Positions 9,109 to 17,336 of a stretch of DNA of 64,000 nucleotides are shown here, one piece after another. Source of the DNA: Salmonirosea aquatica (lineage in GTDB: Bacteria > Bacteroidota > Bacteroidia > Cytophagales > Spirosomataceae); NCBI RefSeq assembly GCF_009296315.1, contig NZ_WHLY01000002.1, positions 3,454,501 to 3,518,500 on the forward strand, in the 5' to 3' direction. The translations under genes and the position numbers were made by a program. Position 1 is the first letter of the stretch. Each line of letters opens with the position of its first letter. Below the pieces are notes generated by a model that was not told where the DNA came from, made no database searches, and saw nothing but the letters and a program-made list of their open reading frames with translations.

Positions 9109-9567
9109 ATGAAAAGAATACTTTTACTTCTTGCTTTTTTACTATGTACCGGACTTTCGGCGTTCGCCCAGAAACAAATTATCCGCACCGACGGCGCGCC
9201 TCAGCCGGTAGGGCCGTACAGCCAGGGGGTGGTGGCTCAGGGACTGCTGTTTGTGGCGGGGCAGGTGGGGCTGGACCCGGCTACCCGCAAATTGGTGGAG
9301 GGAGGGCTAGAAAAAGAGGTACCGCAAATCATGGAGAACATCAAGGCGATCCTGGCCGCGCACGGCATGGATATGACCCACGTGGTGAACACGACAATTT
9401 TTATGAAAAATCTGGCGCAGTTCGAAAAAGTGAATGACCTATACGCATCGTATTTTACCCGTGATTTCCCGGCGCGTACCACGGTGGGAGTCGATGCGAT
9501 TCCGGCTGGCGGGGCGATCGAAATCGCCGTGGTGGCCGTGGTACCTTTCCGCAAGCGAAAAAAATAA
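9109..9567 (+). CDS. Exported RidA family protein
   Basis: RidA proteins hydrolyse reactive enamine/imine intermediates. This 152-residue member begins with a signal peptide (MKRILLLLAFLLCTGLSAFAQ) ahead of a full RidA domain (about 23-150): APQPVGPYSQGVVAQG, FVAGQVGLDP, VVNTTIFMKN, FPARTTVGVDAIPAGGAIEI. The ATG at 9109 is chosen because it gives the signal peptide; an in-frame ATG at 8956 would add about 51 basic residues unlike any RidA. The conserved Arg of the active site is within PARTTV. The likely location is the periplasm, which is unusual because most RidA enzymes are cytoplasmic. The stop codon lies inside the terminator stem. Confidence 0.88.
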   Translation: MKRILLLLAFLLCTGLSAFAQKQIIRTDGAPQPVGPYSQGVVAQGLLFVAGQVGLDPATRKLVEGGLEKEVPQIMENIKAILAAHGMDMTHVVNTTIFMKNLAQFEKVNDLYASYFTRDFPARTTVGVDAIPAGGAIEIAVVAVVPFRKRKK

Positions 9568-9595
9568 GGCGGCCGAGTATCGGCCGCCTTATTTT
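9561..9595. terminator. Bidirectional rho-independent terminator
   Basis: A perfect 16-bp stem (9561-9576 with 9580-9595, GC-rich core GGCGGCCGA, 3-nt loop GTA) is flanked by A and T tracts. It ends the exported RidA gene on the plus strand and the acyl carrier protein gene on the minus strand. Confidence 0.9.
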
Positions 9596-9619
9596 TGCTA
9601 CCCACGAATAGAACTATTC

Positions 9620-9853
9620 TCAGGCAGGTACCGACTGCTGCTCCTGCAGGTACTCCATCAAACTACGGATGGACGTGATGCGGGCGTAGTCTTCATCGGG
9701 GATGGCAATAGAAAACTCCTGTTCCAACTGCATCATCATATCCACGAGGTCGAGGCTGTCAAAACCCAGGTCCTTGATAAAATGAGCGTCGTCGGTGATG
9801 GCGGTTGCTTCTACGCCAAAGTTATTCAGAATAGAGATAATGCGCTGTTTCAT
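9620..9853 (-). CDS. Acyl carrier protein
   Basis: A 77-residue acidic, four-helix carrier protein. The phosphopantetheine attachment motif GFDSLD is at residues 30-35, with Ser33 as the modified residue. LVDMMMQLEQEFSIAIPDED, the recognition helix II and following loop, is intact. It can serve fatty-acid synthesis or a dedicated pathway. The usual acpP neighbour (fabF) is absent here, so it may be a second, specialised carrier. Confidence 0.9.
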   Translation of the reverse strand: MKQRIISILNNFGVEATAITDDAHFIKDLGFDSLDLVDMMMQLEQEFSIAIPDEDYARITSIRSLMEYLQEQQSVPA

Positions 9854-10437
9854 GGTCTTATTGGATTTCTATGGATTACAAATACCGGAGGAATTTATTT
9901 TTTTAAAACGTAATTTTTTTAAGGATAGTACCATTTAAAAGTGCAAAATGTTCCATTTTTCTAAAATATTTTGTACAGCATTGACTACCAAAAAGTTGCA
10001 TTTGAGCCATGCGAAGTTTGCTTGCTTTGCAGCGACAAATCAAATGGGTTTATTACAATATTCGATATGAAAAATGACGAACGATGCCCAGATCTTGACC
10101 AACCTTAGGAAAAACGGAGTAGATCTTTGAAAAGCTTCTATTCCATAAAGAGATACGATTTCATCGGAAATGGTTGGAAAGCGTCCCAGGTCGGGCGGAC
10201 TAACCTATCTGAAGGGTACCTTGTGGGTAGTTGCCCGACACGATTACGGGTTCTAAGGTACCTTAGGTTCGTTGGGGTACCTCAAATGGTGAATTTTTCC
10301 CAGCCTGGGCCGCTCATCCGATCAGCAGATAAACCGGGAGCGATAATATTTCGGAATACTTTTGATTAAATAACCTCGTTTATTGCTTTTTAATCTGGTG
10401 GGGGTACCTACTTCTGATCTTAATCCCATAATTTACG
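9854..10437. other. 584-bp intergenic region
   Basis: No convincing gene is seen; an 80-codon plus-strand reading frame at 10127-10369 has no recognisable composition or motif. The region holds four GGTACC sites (near 10215, 10257, 10275 and 10403), one of them the centre of a perfect 14-bp palindrome CTAAGGTACCTTAG (10253-10266). A TACTTTTG at 10357-10364 matches the Bacteroidota -7 element TAnnTTTG, 73 bp before the next gene, but no clear -33 TTG is at the right distance. Confidence 0.5.
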
Positions 10438-11211
10438 ATGAATCTAAAACCAGGTTTACTGCTGCTGCTGATCGCAGGCTTCACAATGGCAATCAACACA
10501 AAGGCCGAAGCTATCAATGTTATGCCCGGAGCTGAACCTAGCGGGCGGCTCTACGAAATGCGTATTTATTACTGTGAGCCGGGCCGTCTCGATGCGCTCC
10601 TGACACGTTTTCGCAATCATACCACCCGTATTTTTGAAAAGCACGGCATGACCAACGTAGGGTACTGGTTGCCGATCGACAATACCGACAACAAGCTGGT
10701 GTACGTACTTTCGTATCCCGACATGGCCGCCCGCGAGGCCGCCTGGAAGGCGTTTGGCAGCGATCCCGAATGGAAGAAGGTAGCGTCGGATTCGGAGAAG
10801 GATGGCAAGATCGTGTCGAAGGTTGACAAAATTTTCATGCACGAAACTGACTTTTCCTTTCCCATGAAAGTGACCGGCCCCGCCGACGATCGGGTGTATG
10901 AGCTTCGGATTTACCATACCAATCCGGGTAAATTACCGGATTTGCTGGCGCGGTTTCGTAACCATACCACGGCGCTTTTTGCCAAGCAAGGCATTACCAA
11001 CCTGAATTACTGGCTTCCCGATGAAATCGACAACGAGCTGATCTACATGCTGGCGTACCCCAATATGGAAGCGGCCAAGGCAAAGTTCGAAGCCTTCCGG
11101 GCCGATCCGGATTGGATTAAGGCGCGGGACTACTCCGAACGCAATGGCAAGATCGTAGAACGCGTAGAATCTACCTACCTTCGGGCCACCGATTTTTCAC
11201 CCATCCGTTGA
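10438..11211 (+). CDS. Exported protein with two NIPSNAP domains
   Basis: A 257-residue exported protein (signal peptide about 1-24) with two tandem NIPSNAP domains, about residues 38-140 and 149-255. The two halves are internal duplicates: RLYEMRIYYCEPGRLDALL against RVYELRIYHTNPGKLPDLL, FRNHTT in both, and GYWLP against NYWLP. NIPSNAP domains are small dimeric alpha/beta barrels related to the ABM monooxygenase fold; no general reaction is established. The protein is first in a same-strand run with two further exported proteins (gaps 38 and 38 bp), which suggests a shared periplasmic or extracellular role. Confidence 0.85.
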   Translation: MNLKPGLLLLLIAGFTMAINTKAEAINVMPGAEPSGRLYEMRIYYCEPGRLDALLTRFRNHTTRIFEKHGMTNVGYWLPIDNTDNKLVYVLSYPDMAAREAAWKAFGSDPEWKKVASDSEKDGKIVSKVDKIFMHETDFSFPMKVTGPADDRVYELRIYHTNPGKLPDLLARFRNHTTALFAKQGITNLNYWLPDEIDNELIYMLAYPNMEAAKAKFEAFRADPDWIKARDYSERNGKIVERVESTYLRATDFSPIR

Positions 11212-11249
11212 TCCGCTTCACGGACTATCTCATTTAATAACCTGTTCCA

Positions 11250-12968
11250 ATGAAATTCCTACGATATAGTGGTTTGCTTTCCCTGCTGCTGGGCACTGCC
11301 CAGGCTCAGACGGCCGGAAACTACACCCCCATTTCTCTGAATGACCTGAGTGCTTTTGAATCACCTTCTTCGGGCTGGAAACTGTCCTCGGGACTGATGG
11401 TCAACCCTACAAGTGGGTCTGTCAACCCCGAGCGTAGCGGTAGCGGCGTACTCATTGGCTCGGCGGGTCAGACGCTGAAAACCCGGGCCACGATGCAGGA
11501 TTTGCGCCTGCGCTTTGATTTCATGCTTTCGCTAGGCGCGCAAGCCCAGGTCGTTCTGCCTGGTGGCTCTCGGGTGCTGCTGGCTGAAGGAAGTTCCGTC
11601 AACGAGCCAGGTGCCACCACGAGCGGCTATGCCGGTTTGTTTCCGCTCCAGAATGCTACCAAGGCCGCGGGGCTATGGCAGACTCTGGAGCTGGCCTATG
11701 ACGCTTCGACTGCCACTGAACCCGGCACGGCACGTTTGAACTCAGTAATGCTGAATGGCGTGATCATACAGCAGGGTGAGTACCTGCCTCTGACTAAGCC
11801 ACTGACCCAAGGCCAGCCCCTTGCCCTGGAAATAACCAAAGGTACCGTGGCTTTTCGGAACATGGGGTACCAATCGCTGGCTAACCGTAAGCCTTTGTCC
11901 GTCGGGAACCTGTCGTATAAATTATTCACCGATGCGTGGGATACCAAAAATCCCGTAAAAGTGGAACGGGAGGTCAAAACCGCCGCCATCACCCAGGAGC
12001 TGGGTAACGGTATGCGGGAGTTTCACCTGATTTTTGAAGGAGAAATGCAGGCCGACGAGGCAGGTGAGTATATTTTCACAATAGCCCAGTCGGGGCCGGT
12101 AGCGCAACTGACTGTGGATGGTAAGGAGGTACTGGCTGTGGGTGAAAGTACCTCGCAAGATACCCATACGGGGCAGGTAATGCTGGATAAGGGTAAACAC
12201 CGGTTTACGCTGCGTTACTCCCGCTTTCCCTGGCGGGCTCCGGCTCTGGGACTGAGTGTGTCCACGGCCGGGGTACGTCCTTATGATTTGACTACCTTGT
12301 CGTCGTTGCCGGTGCCCGATCCCAAGCCTTACATAAGCGTGACGCCCGAAGGACGGCCTGAGATGATTCGCTCATTTATCCATTATCAAGACGAAAAAGG
12401 CAAACGTACCCATGCCCTGTCGGTGGGTAGTCCGGCGGGCTGGCATTATACGATGGATCTCAACCGGGCGGCCTTGCTCCAAACCTGGCGGGGGCAGTTT
12501 GCCGACGTCACCGAAATGTGGTACGAGCGCGGCGAGCCGCAGCTTCTGGAAACGGCGGGTTTGACCGTACCCGTTTCCGGGCAAAGCAGCTATGCCGTTT
12601 TGTCGAATGAAGCTACCGCATGGCCCGACTCCTCCAATCTGAACTATCTGGGTTACCGCCTCGATGCACAAGGTACCCCTACGCTGCGTTACGCGTTCGG
12701 CCCCGCTACCTTGACCGACCAGATTGCCGCCAATGCCGCGGGCCTCACCCGTACCATCGCCGTAGCCGGGGCGGCGGTGCCGAATTTGTACGCGTTGCTG
12801 GGTACGGGTGAAAACATCACGCTGGTTGAAAAAGGATTGTACAAGATCGACAACCGGTATTACGTTCGGGTTGATGGCAAGGCCAAGGTCATGCAACGCA
12901 CTTCGGCGGGTCGGCAGGAACTGCTGCTTCCCGTGAGCGGGACGGTGAGTTACACGATGTTTTGGTGA
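11250..12968 (+). CDS. Secreted DUF1080/PA14-type protein
   Basis: A 572-residue exported protein (signal peptide about 1-19). Residues about 25-215 look like the 3-keto-disaccharide hydrolase (DUF1080) LamG-like sandwich: RLRFDFMLSLGAQAQVVLPGG, GLWQTLELAYD, LNGVIIQQGEYLPL and a closing VAFRNMGYQSL. Residues about 220-340 look like a PA14-type carbohydrate-binding domain: FHLIFEGEMQADEAGEYIF, LTVDGKEVLAVG and KHRFTLRYSRF. The C-terminal third is beta-rich and unassigned. The next gene starts 38 bp downstream; the arrangement with a sugar-dehydrogenase-like protein suggests extracellular oxidised-sugar metabolism, which is an inference. Confidence 0.72.
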   Translation: MKFLRYSGLLSLLLGTAQAQTAGNYTPISLNDLSAFESPSSGWKLSSGLMVNPTSGSVNPERSGSGVLIGSAGQTLKTRATMQDLRLRFDFMLSLGAQAQVVLPGGSRVLLAEGSSVNEPGATTSGYAGLFPLQNATKAAGLWQTLELAYDASTATEPGTARLNSVMLNGVIIQQGEYLPLTKPLTQGQPLALEITKGTVAFRNMGYQSLANRKPLSVGNLSYKLFTDAWDTKNPVKVEREVKTAAITQELGNGMREFHLIFEGEMQADEAGEYIFTIAQSGPVAQLTVDGKEVLAVGESTSQDTHTGQVMLDKGKHRFTLRYSRFPWRAPALGLSVSTAGVRPYDLTTLSSLPVPDPKPYISVTPEGRPEMIRSFIHYQDEKGKRTHALSVGSPAGWHYTMDLNRAALLQTWRGQFADVTEMWYERGEPQLLETAGLTVPVSGQSSYAVLSNEATAWPDSSNLNYLGYRLDAQGTPTLRYAFGPATLTDQIAANAAGLTRTIAVAGAAVPNLYALLGTGENITLVEKGLYKIDNRYYVRVDGKAKVMQRTSAGRQELLLPVSGTVSYTMFW

Positions 12969-13006
12969 GTTTTGAGATTGACGTATTTGAAAACCAATTA
13001 TATAAA

Positions 13007-15004
13007 ATGAAAAAGTACCTAGTTAACCTGATAGGGTTTCTGACGGTTGCGACACTCGGCTTTGCCCAGAACCGTCCCATGACCGAGGATGATTATTACC
13101 GGATCATCACGATGCCGATTCCGCAGGATATTCAGATGGAAGTGGGCGGACTGGCCGTGCTGCCTGATGGTCGCCTGGCGGCCTCTACCCGGCGCGGTGA
13201 GGTGTGGATGATCGGCAATCCTTACATGAAAGGCAACGGGCGACCTACCTTCAGCCGCTTTGCGCATGGTCTGCACGAACCACTGGGCCTGCTCTATCGG
13301 GGCGATCATTTCCTGATCACCCAACGGGGTGAGGTCACCAAACTGGTGGATACCGACAATGATGGCGTGGCCGATGTGTATGATTCGTTCGCGCGCTGGC
13401 CGCTGTCGGGCAACTACCACCAGTACTCCTACGGTCCGGTACCCCTTTCCAATGGTGAGATGATTATTACGCTCAATCTGGACTGGATCGGTAAGGGTGC
13501 CAGCCAGTCGAAATGGCGGGGCTGGATGCTCAAATTGGGTGAAGACGGAAAACTGACCCCCTGGGCTACAGGACTGCGCTCTCCGGCGGGTTTTGGCGAG
13601 TTCAAAGGTGATATTTTCTATACCGAAAACCAGGGCGACTGGGTAGGTTCGGGTCGCATGACACACTTGGAGAAGGGTGATTTTGCCGGCAACCCTGCCG
13701 GACTGCGGTGGAGCAATGAAGACGGTTCACCCGTAAAGCTGCGCCCCGAAGATGTACCCGACACCGGCGAACCGCTCTACGACGTAGCCCAACGTACCCC
13801 CGGCATTAAGCCGCCAGCCGTATGGTTTCCACACACGCTGATGGGTATCTCGACGTCCGATTTTAAAGAAGATACTACCGGCGGGGCCTTCGGACCATTT
13901 GCCGGGCAGATGTTTGTCGGCGATCAGGGCCACAGCAAAATTATGCGCGTGGACATGGAGAAAGTGAATGGCGTGTGGCAGGGAGCTTCCTTTCCGTTCC
14001 GCGAAAAATTTGAATCGGGCCTGATCCGGTTGGTATGGGGCCTGGACGGCTCGCTGTTCGTAGGTCAGACCGCCCGGGGCTGGTCGGCTACGGGCAAGGA
14101 ACCCTTCGGCATTCAGCGGGTCGTGTGGACGGGGCAGACACCTTTTGAAATCAAAACCATCCGCTCCAAACCGGACGGCTTCGAACTGACCTTCACTTTG
14201 CCCGTAGATCCCGCCACAGCGGGTGATCCTGCTTCGTACAGTCTTAACAGCTTTACCTACAAGTACCACCACACCTACGGTAGTCCGATCATCAACGCCG
14301 AACCTTTGGCGATCAAGGGCATCGTAGTGGCTGCCGACGGCCTGAGCGCCCGGTTGGTGGTGGACGAAACCAAACTGCGCAAGGGGTACATCCACGAAGT
14401 GAAAGCCGAAGGCTTGAAATCGAAAGAAGGTTTGTCGCTTTTGCACAATGTAGGGTACTATACCCTGAATGAAATCGCACCGGGTGGAAAAGCCGACGCG
14501 TCGCAGTTTACGGCCAGCAGCAAGAATACGATGTCGGGAATGGATCATAGTCAGCACACCGCTACCGAAGCGATGCCCGTTGCTAACTCGACCAAGCGTG
14601 TGACGACTCAACCCGCCAGCTGGACCAATGGCCCCGACCAGGTCGTCACGCTGGGTACCAAGCCGGGCCTGAAATTCGACCTGGCGGAGATTCAGGTCAA
14701 AGCGGGTAGTAAGGTGAAGCTGGTATTCAACAACAACGACGACATGCTGCACAACTGCGTCATCACCAAACCCGGCATGGCCAATTCGGTGGGAGAAGCC
14801 GCTCTGAATCTGGGACTTAAAGGCGCGGAAATGAACTACATCCCTGACTCGCCCAACGTACTGTACCATACCGCACTTATGCAGCCCGAAAGCAGCGAGG
14901 CCCTCTATTTTGTGGCTCCCGCCAAAGCGGGTGATTACCAGTACGTATGTACCTTCCCCGGCCACTATACATTAATGCAGGGAAAATTGAAGGTAGTGAA
15001 GTAG
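13007..15004 (+). CDS. Sugar-dehydrogenase-like propeller fused to a blue-copper domain
   Basis: A 665-residue exported protein. The ATG at 13007 is chosen because it gives a signal peptide (MKKYLVNLIGFLTVATLGFAQ). Residues about 30-470 resemble the glucose/sorbosone dehydrogenase or PVC-type membrane-dehydrogenase propeller: MEVGGLAVLPDGRLAASTRR, RGEVWMIG, GLLYRGDHFLITQRGEVTKL, TENQGDWVGSG, GDQGHSKIMRV. A Met/His-rich linker follows (GMDHSQHTATEAMP, about 511-524). Residues about 545-665 are a cupredoxin with type 1 copper ligands: His in DDMLHNC (about 581), then Cys648, His653 and Met657 in CTFPGHYTLM. The copper domain probably takes electrons from the oxidised sugar product; the prosthetic group of the propeller is not evident. 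Confidence 0.82.
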   Translation: MKKYLVNLIGFLTVATLGFAQNRPMTEDDYYRIITMPIPQDIQMEVGGLAVLPDGRLAASTRRGEVWMIGNPYMKGNGRPTFSRFAHGLHEPLGLLYRGDHFLITQRGEVTKLVDTDNDGVADVYDSFARWPLSGNYHQYSYGPVPLSNGEMIITLNLDWIGKGASQSKWRGWMLKLGEDGKLTPWATGLRSPAGFGEFKGDIFYTENQGDWVGSGRMTHLEKGDFAGNPAGLRWSNEDGSPVKLRPEDVPDTGEPLYDVAQRTPGIKPPAVWFPHTLMGISTSDFKEDTTGGAFGPFAGQMFVGDQGHSKIMRVDMEKVNGVWQGASFPFREKFESGLIRLVWGLDGSLFVGQTARGWSATGKEPFGIQRVVWTGQTPFEIKTIRSKPDGFELTFTLPVDPATAGDPASYSLNSFTYKYHHTYGSPIINAEPLAIKGIVVAADGLSARLVVDETKLRKGYIHEVKAEGLKSKEGLSLLHNVGYYTLNEIAPGGKADASQFTASSKNTMSGMDHSQHTATEAMPVANSTKRVTTQPASWTNGPDQVVTLGTKPGLKFDLAEIQVKAGSKVKLVFNNNDDMLHNCVITKPGMANSVGEAALNLGLKGAEMNYIPDSPNVLYHTALMQPESSEALYFVAPAKAGDYQYVCTFPGHYTLMQGKLKVVK

Positions 15005-15022
15005 GGAGGGTTTAAGTAATTT

Positions 15023-15063
15023 AATTAGGGGGTACTTTTTTCTAAGAAAAGTACCCCCTAATT
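15023..15063. terminator. Bidirectional hairpin terminator
   Basis: A perfect 17-bp stem (15023-15039 with 15047-15063; core AGGGGGTACTTTT) with a 7-nt loop is followed by a T run on the plus strand and preceded by A/T on the other. It separates the convergent copper-fusion and DUF2721 genes. Confidence 0.88.
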
Positions 15064-15080
15064 TTTGATATTGCAAGATG

Positions 15081-15695
15081 CTATGACTCGGTGGATGGCA
15101 CTGCCTCAGCGGTTTTCTTTATTGGATTTTCACGTGCCTTCCGCCGCCACCATCTCCGCTTTTTCCGCCCCGACAATCCTTCCAGATTGGTTTTGAAGTA
15201 ATGCAGGGCCTCATCCAATTCACGGTTGATGGCCTGCCGCGCCAGTCGGGATTCGCTGATCAGGAGTACGCTGGTATAAAACAGCATGAGCGCACCGAGT
15301 ATGCTCAACAAAACGGGAAGCCAGGTACGTCGCGAATTGATCACGTCCAGAATCCCCAGGCTCAGGCTGGTCGCGATGAACGTTCCCAATGAAAGATACA
15401 GCGTAGTGAGCGCTCGTTGCAGCAGCCGGGTACGGTGAGAGGCCTTGTCCATCAGGAACAGTAGCAGTTGCGTTTCACTGGTCGCTGTGTCGGTAGGTGT
15501 TTCAGATTTTTGTACCATTTCCTTCAACTCATCAATCAGGAACCGGCACCGTTCGACGACCAGATTCAGGCGTTGCGAGGTGATGGTAATCAGCGAACCA
15601 CAGGCCAGGATGAGCACCACCGGCGCGATCATCGACGAAAGGATCGTCAGTGTTTGCGAAAGTTTGGTAATGGTTATGAAATCACTCAGGTTCAT
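15081..15695 (-). CDS. DUF2721 family membrane protein
   Basis: A 204-residue inner-membrane protein with hydrophobic helices at about 16-38, 98-120 and 125-147, matching DUF2721. The first helix is followed by the family-typical RLNLVVERCRFL segment, and the central region by KASHRTRLLQRALTTLYLS. The C-terminus is a strongly basic cytoplasmic tail (SGRKKRRWWRRKARE). Function is unknown. It lies downstream of gdhA on the same strand, 79 bp away, with a weak hairpin between. Confidence 0.8.
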   Translation of the reverse strand: MNLSDFITITKLSQTLTILSSMIAPVVLILACGSLITITSQRLNLVVERCRFLIDELKEMVQKSETPTDTATSETQLLLFLMDKASHRTRLLQRALTTLYLSLGTFIATSLSLGILDVINSRRTWLPVLLSILGALMLFYTSVLLISESRLARQAINRELDEALHYFKTNLEGLSGRKKRRWWRRKARENPIKKTAEAVPSTES

Positions 15696-15719
15696 ATGCC
15701 TCCGATGATTGCAGGCAGG

Positions 15720-15758
15720 AAGGGGTACCAGCGGCCTCCAAAGCCCAAGGTACCCCTT
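15720..15758 (-). terminator. Weak hairpin between gdhA and the DUF2721 gene
   Basis: AAGGGGTACC (15720-15729) pairs exactly with 15749-15758 across a 19-nt loop. It has no clear U tract on the minus strand, so it may only attenuate transcription from gdhA. Both arms contain GGTACC, so the pairing may also be a by-product of that abundant palindrome. Confidence 0.35.
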
Positions 15759-15774
15759 TCTTCCAAAAGTTATT

Positions 15775-17199
15775 TCATGGAAAAATGCCCAACATCTGAT
15801 AGCTGAGGGCGATTTTCTGAATGGATACGTAGAAAGCCGCCGTGCGCAGATCGCCCAGTTCGGGTTTGGCTACGAGCGCGTTGCGCATTTCGTGGTAGGC
15901 ATCAATCATGGTATCTTCCAGGCCCGAGCGCACGATATCCTCTTCGTCGGAACCGTGCGTGATGTCGGCCCGGTTTTCGGCATCCAGCTTTTTGCCGGTA
16001 AGCGTTTCCACCGAGCCGATTATCTTTTCAAAACTCTTTTCATCAGCCCGCTTGCCCATGCGTCCGAAACGCACATTGGAGATATTCTTGAGCCATTCGA
16101 AGTACGAAACTGTCACACCGCCGGCATTAAGGTAGAGGTCGGGAATGATGACGATACCCTTGGAAAGCAAAATTTCCTCGGCCTGCATCGTGACGGGACC
16201 ATTGGCTGCTTCGGCGATCACTTTGGCCTTGATGGAATTGGCGTTCTCCTCGTTGATCTGATTTTCGAGCGCGGCAGGTATCAGAATATCACAGGGCATG
16301 TTGAGCATCGACCGCGAGTCGGCGATGTCGGTCGCGCCGGGAAACTTCGTGACGGACTTGGTGGCTTTCCGGTGCTCGTCCAGAGCACCGATGTTGATAC
16401 CATTTTCATTATAGACGCCCCCGTCATATTCGGCGATGCCAATGATTTTTGCGCCCTCTTCGTGCAGGAACTTGGCAGTATGAAAACCCACATTACCAAA
16501 GCCCTGAATAATCACGGTTTTGTCTTTCAGACCCGTCGTGAGCCCCAGTTTTTTTACATCGTCTTCGAATTTGAAAAACTCGCGCAGGCCGAAGAAAACG
16601 CCCAGGCCCGTAGCCTCCGTGCGCCCGCGTATGCCGCCGATGCCCACGGGCTTGCCCGTCACGCAGCCCTGCGCGTTGGTATCGCCAAATTTGAAGGTCA
16701 TGTAGGTGTCGGCGATCCAGCCCATTTCGCGCCCGCCCGTACCGTAGTCGGGGGCAGGTACATCCACCGCCGGGCCGATCAGGTTTTTCTTGATGAGCTC
16801 GGCGGCGAAGCGGCGCGTGACTTTTTCCAGCATCTCGGGAGACGACTGACGCGGGTCGATTTTGACACCGCCCTTGGCCCCGCCGAAGGGTACGTTCACG
16901 ACCGCACATTTGAACGTCATGAGCGTGGCGAGGGCTTTTACTTCATCTTCCGATACCTCCGTACTGTACCGAATGCCGCCTTTGGTGGGTAGTTTGTGAT
17001 TGCTGTGCTGAACACGAATTCCCTCGATGTTATGAATTTCGCCATCTACTTCTACGGGAAAAATGACTTTATAGGTACTGTTGCAATGACGGATGCGCTC
17101 GATCAAACCGCTCGACAGGCCGGTATGCTGCGCGGCTTTGTCGTAATAGTGCATGACGGTGTCGAGGAATTTTTTTCCTTCTTCCAGGTGATCTGACAT
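15775..17199 (-). CDS. gdhA: Glutamate (Glu/Leu/Phe/Val) dehydrogenase
   Basis: It reversibly deaminates glutamate to 2-oxoglutarate with NAD(P). At 474 residues it is slightly longer than typical hexameric GDHs. PTKGGIRYS (71-79) and K97 fit the substrate pocket. VPFGGAKGGVKIDP (104-117) carries the catalytic Lys loop. PAPDYGTGGREMGWIADTY is the following active-site segment. The Rossmann motif GFGNVG lies in the second domain, and the C-terminal half keeps the ANGPVT motif. The nearest relatives in Bacteroidota are annotated as Glu/Leu/Phe/Val dehydrogenases, and coenzyme specificity cannot be read with confidence. Confidence 0.93.
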   Translation of the reverse strand: MSDHLEEGKKFLDTVMHYYDKAAQHTGLSSGLIERIRHCNSTYKVIFPVEVDGEIHNIEGIRVQHSNHKLPTKGGIRYSTEVSEDEVKALATLMTFKCAVVNVPFGGAKGGVKIDPRQSSPEMLEKVTRRFAAELIKKNLIGPAVDVPAPDYGTGGREMGWIADTYMTFKFGDTNAQGCVTGKPVGIGGIRGRTEATGLGVFFGLREFFKFEDDVKKLGLTTGLKDKTVIIQGFGNVGFHTAKFLHEEGAKIIGIAEYDGGVYNENGINIGALDEHRKATKSVTKFPGATDIADSRSMLNMPCDILIPAALENQINEENANSIKAKVIAEAANGPVTMQAEEILLSKGIVIIPDLYLNAGGVTVSYFEWLKNISNVRFGRMGKRADEKSFEKIIGSVETLTGKKLDAENRADITHGSDEEDIVRSGLEDTMIDAYHEMRNALVAKPELGDLRTAAFYVSIQKIALSYQMLGIFP

Positions 17200-17336
17200 A
17201 ATTTCCAGGGTTTGAAGTGTAAGCGAGGACCAATCGGACCTCCTCTGACAAATATGAAAAAACTACGCCGAATAGTTCTACCTTTTGTGAAGAAATGCGG
17301 GTGAACGGAGTGGATTTTCTACCCCGGAGCCAAGGT

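Noticed and set aside
10127-10369. 80-codon plus-strand open frame in the long spacer
   Set aside because: No signal, motif or gene-like composition; it is rich in GGTACC and adjacent palindromes, and its start is not placed near a plausible promoter.
12889-13080. Minus-strand frame around the start of the copper-fusion gene
   Set aside because: Short, antisense and without any recognisable features.
13727-14965. Long minus-strand open frame opposite the copper-fusion gene
   Set aside because: It is antisense to a clearly recognised gene and its His/Gly/Val-rich translation is typical of the complement of GC-rich coding DNA.
15709-16992. Long plus-strand open frame opposite gdhA
   Set aside because: It is the complement of a conserved glutamate dehydrogenase frame and shows no family features.
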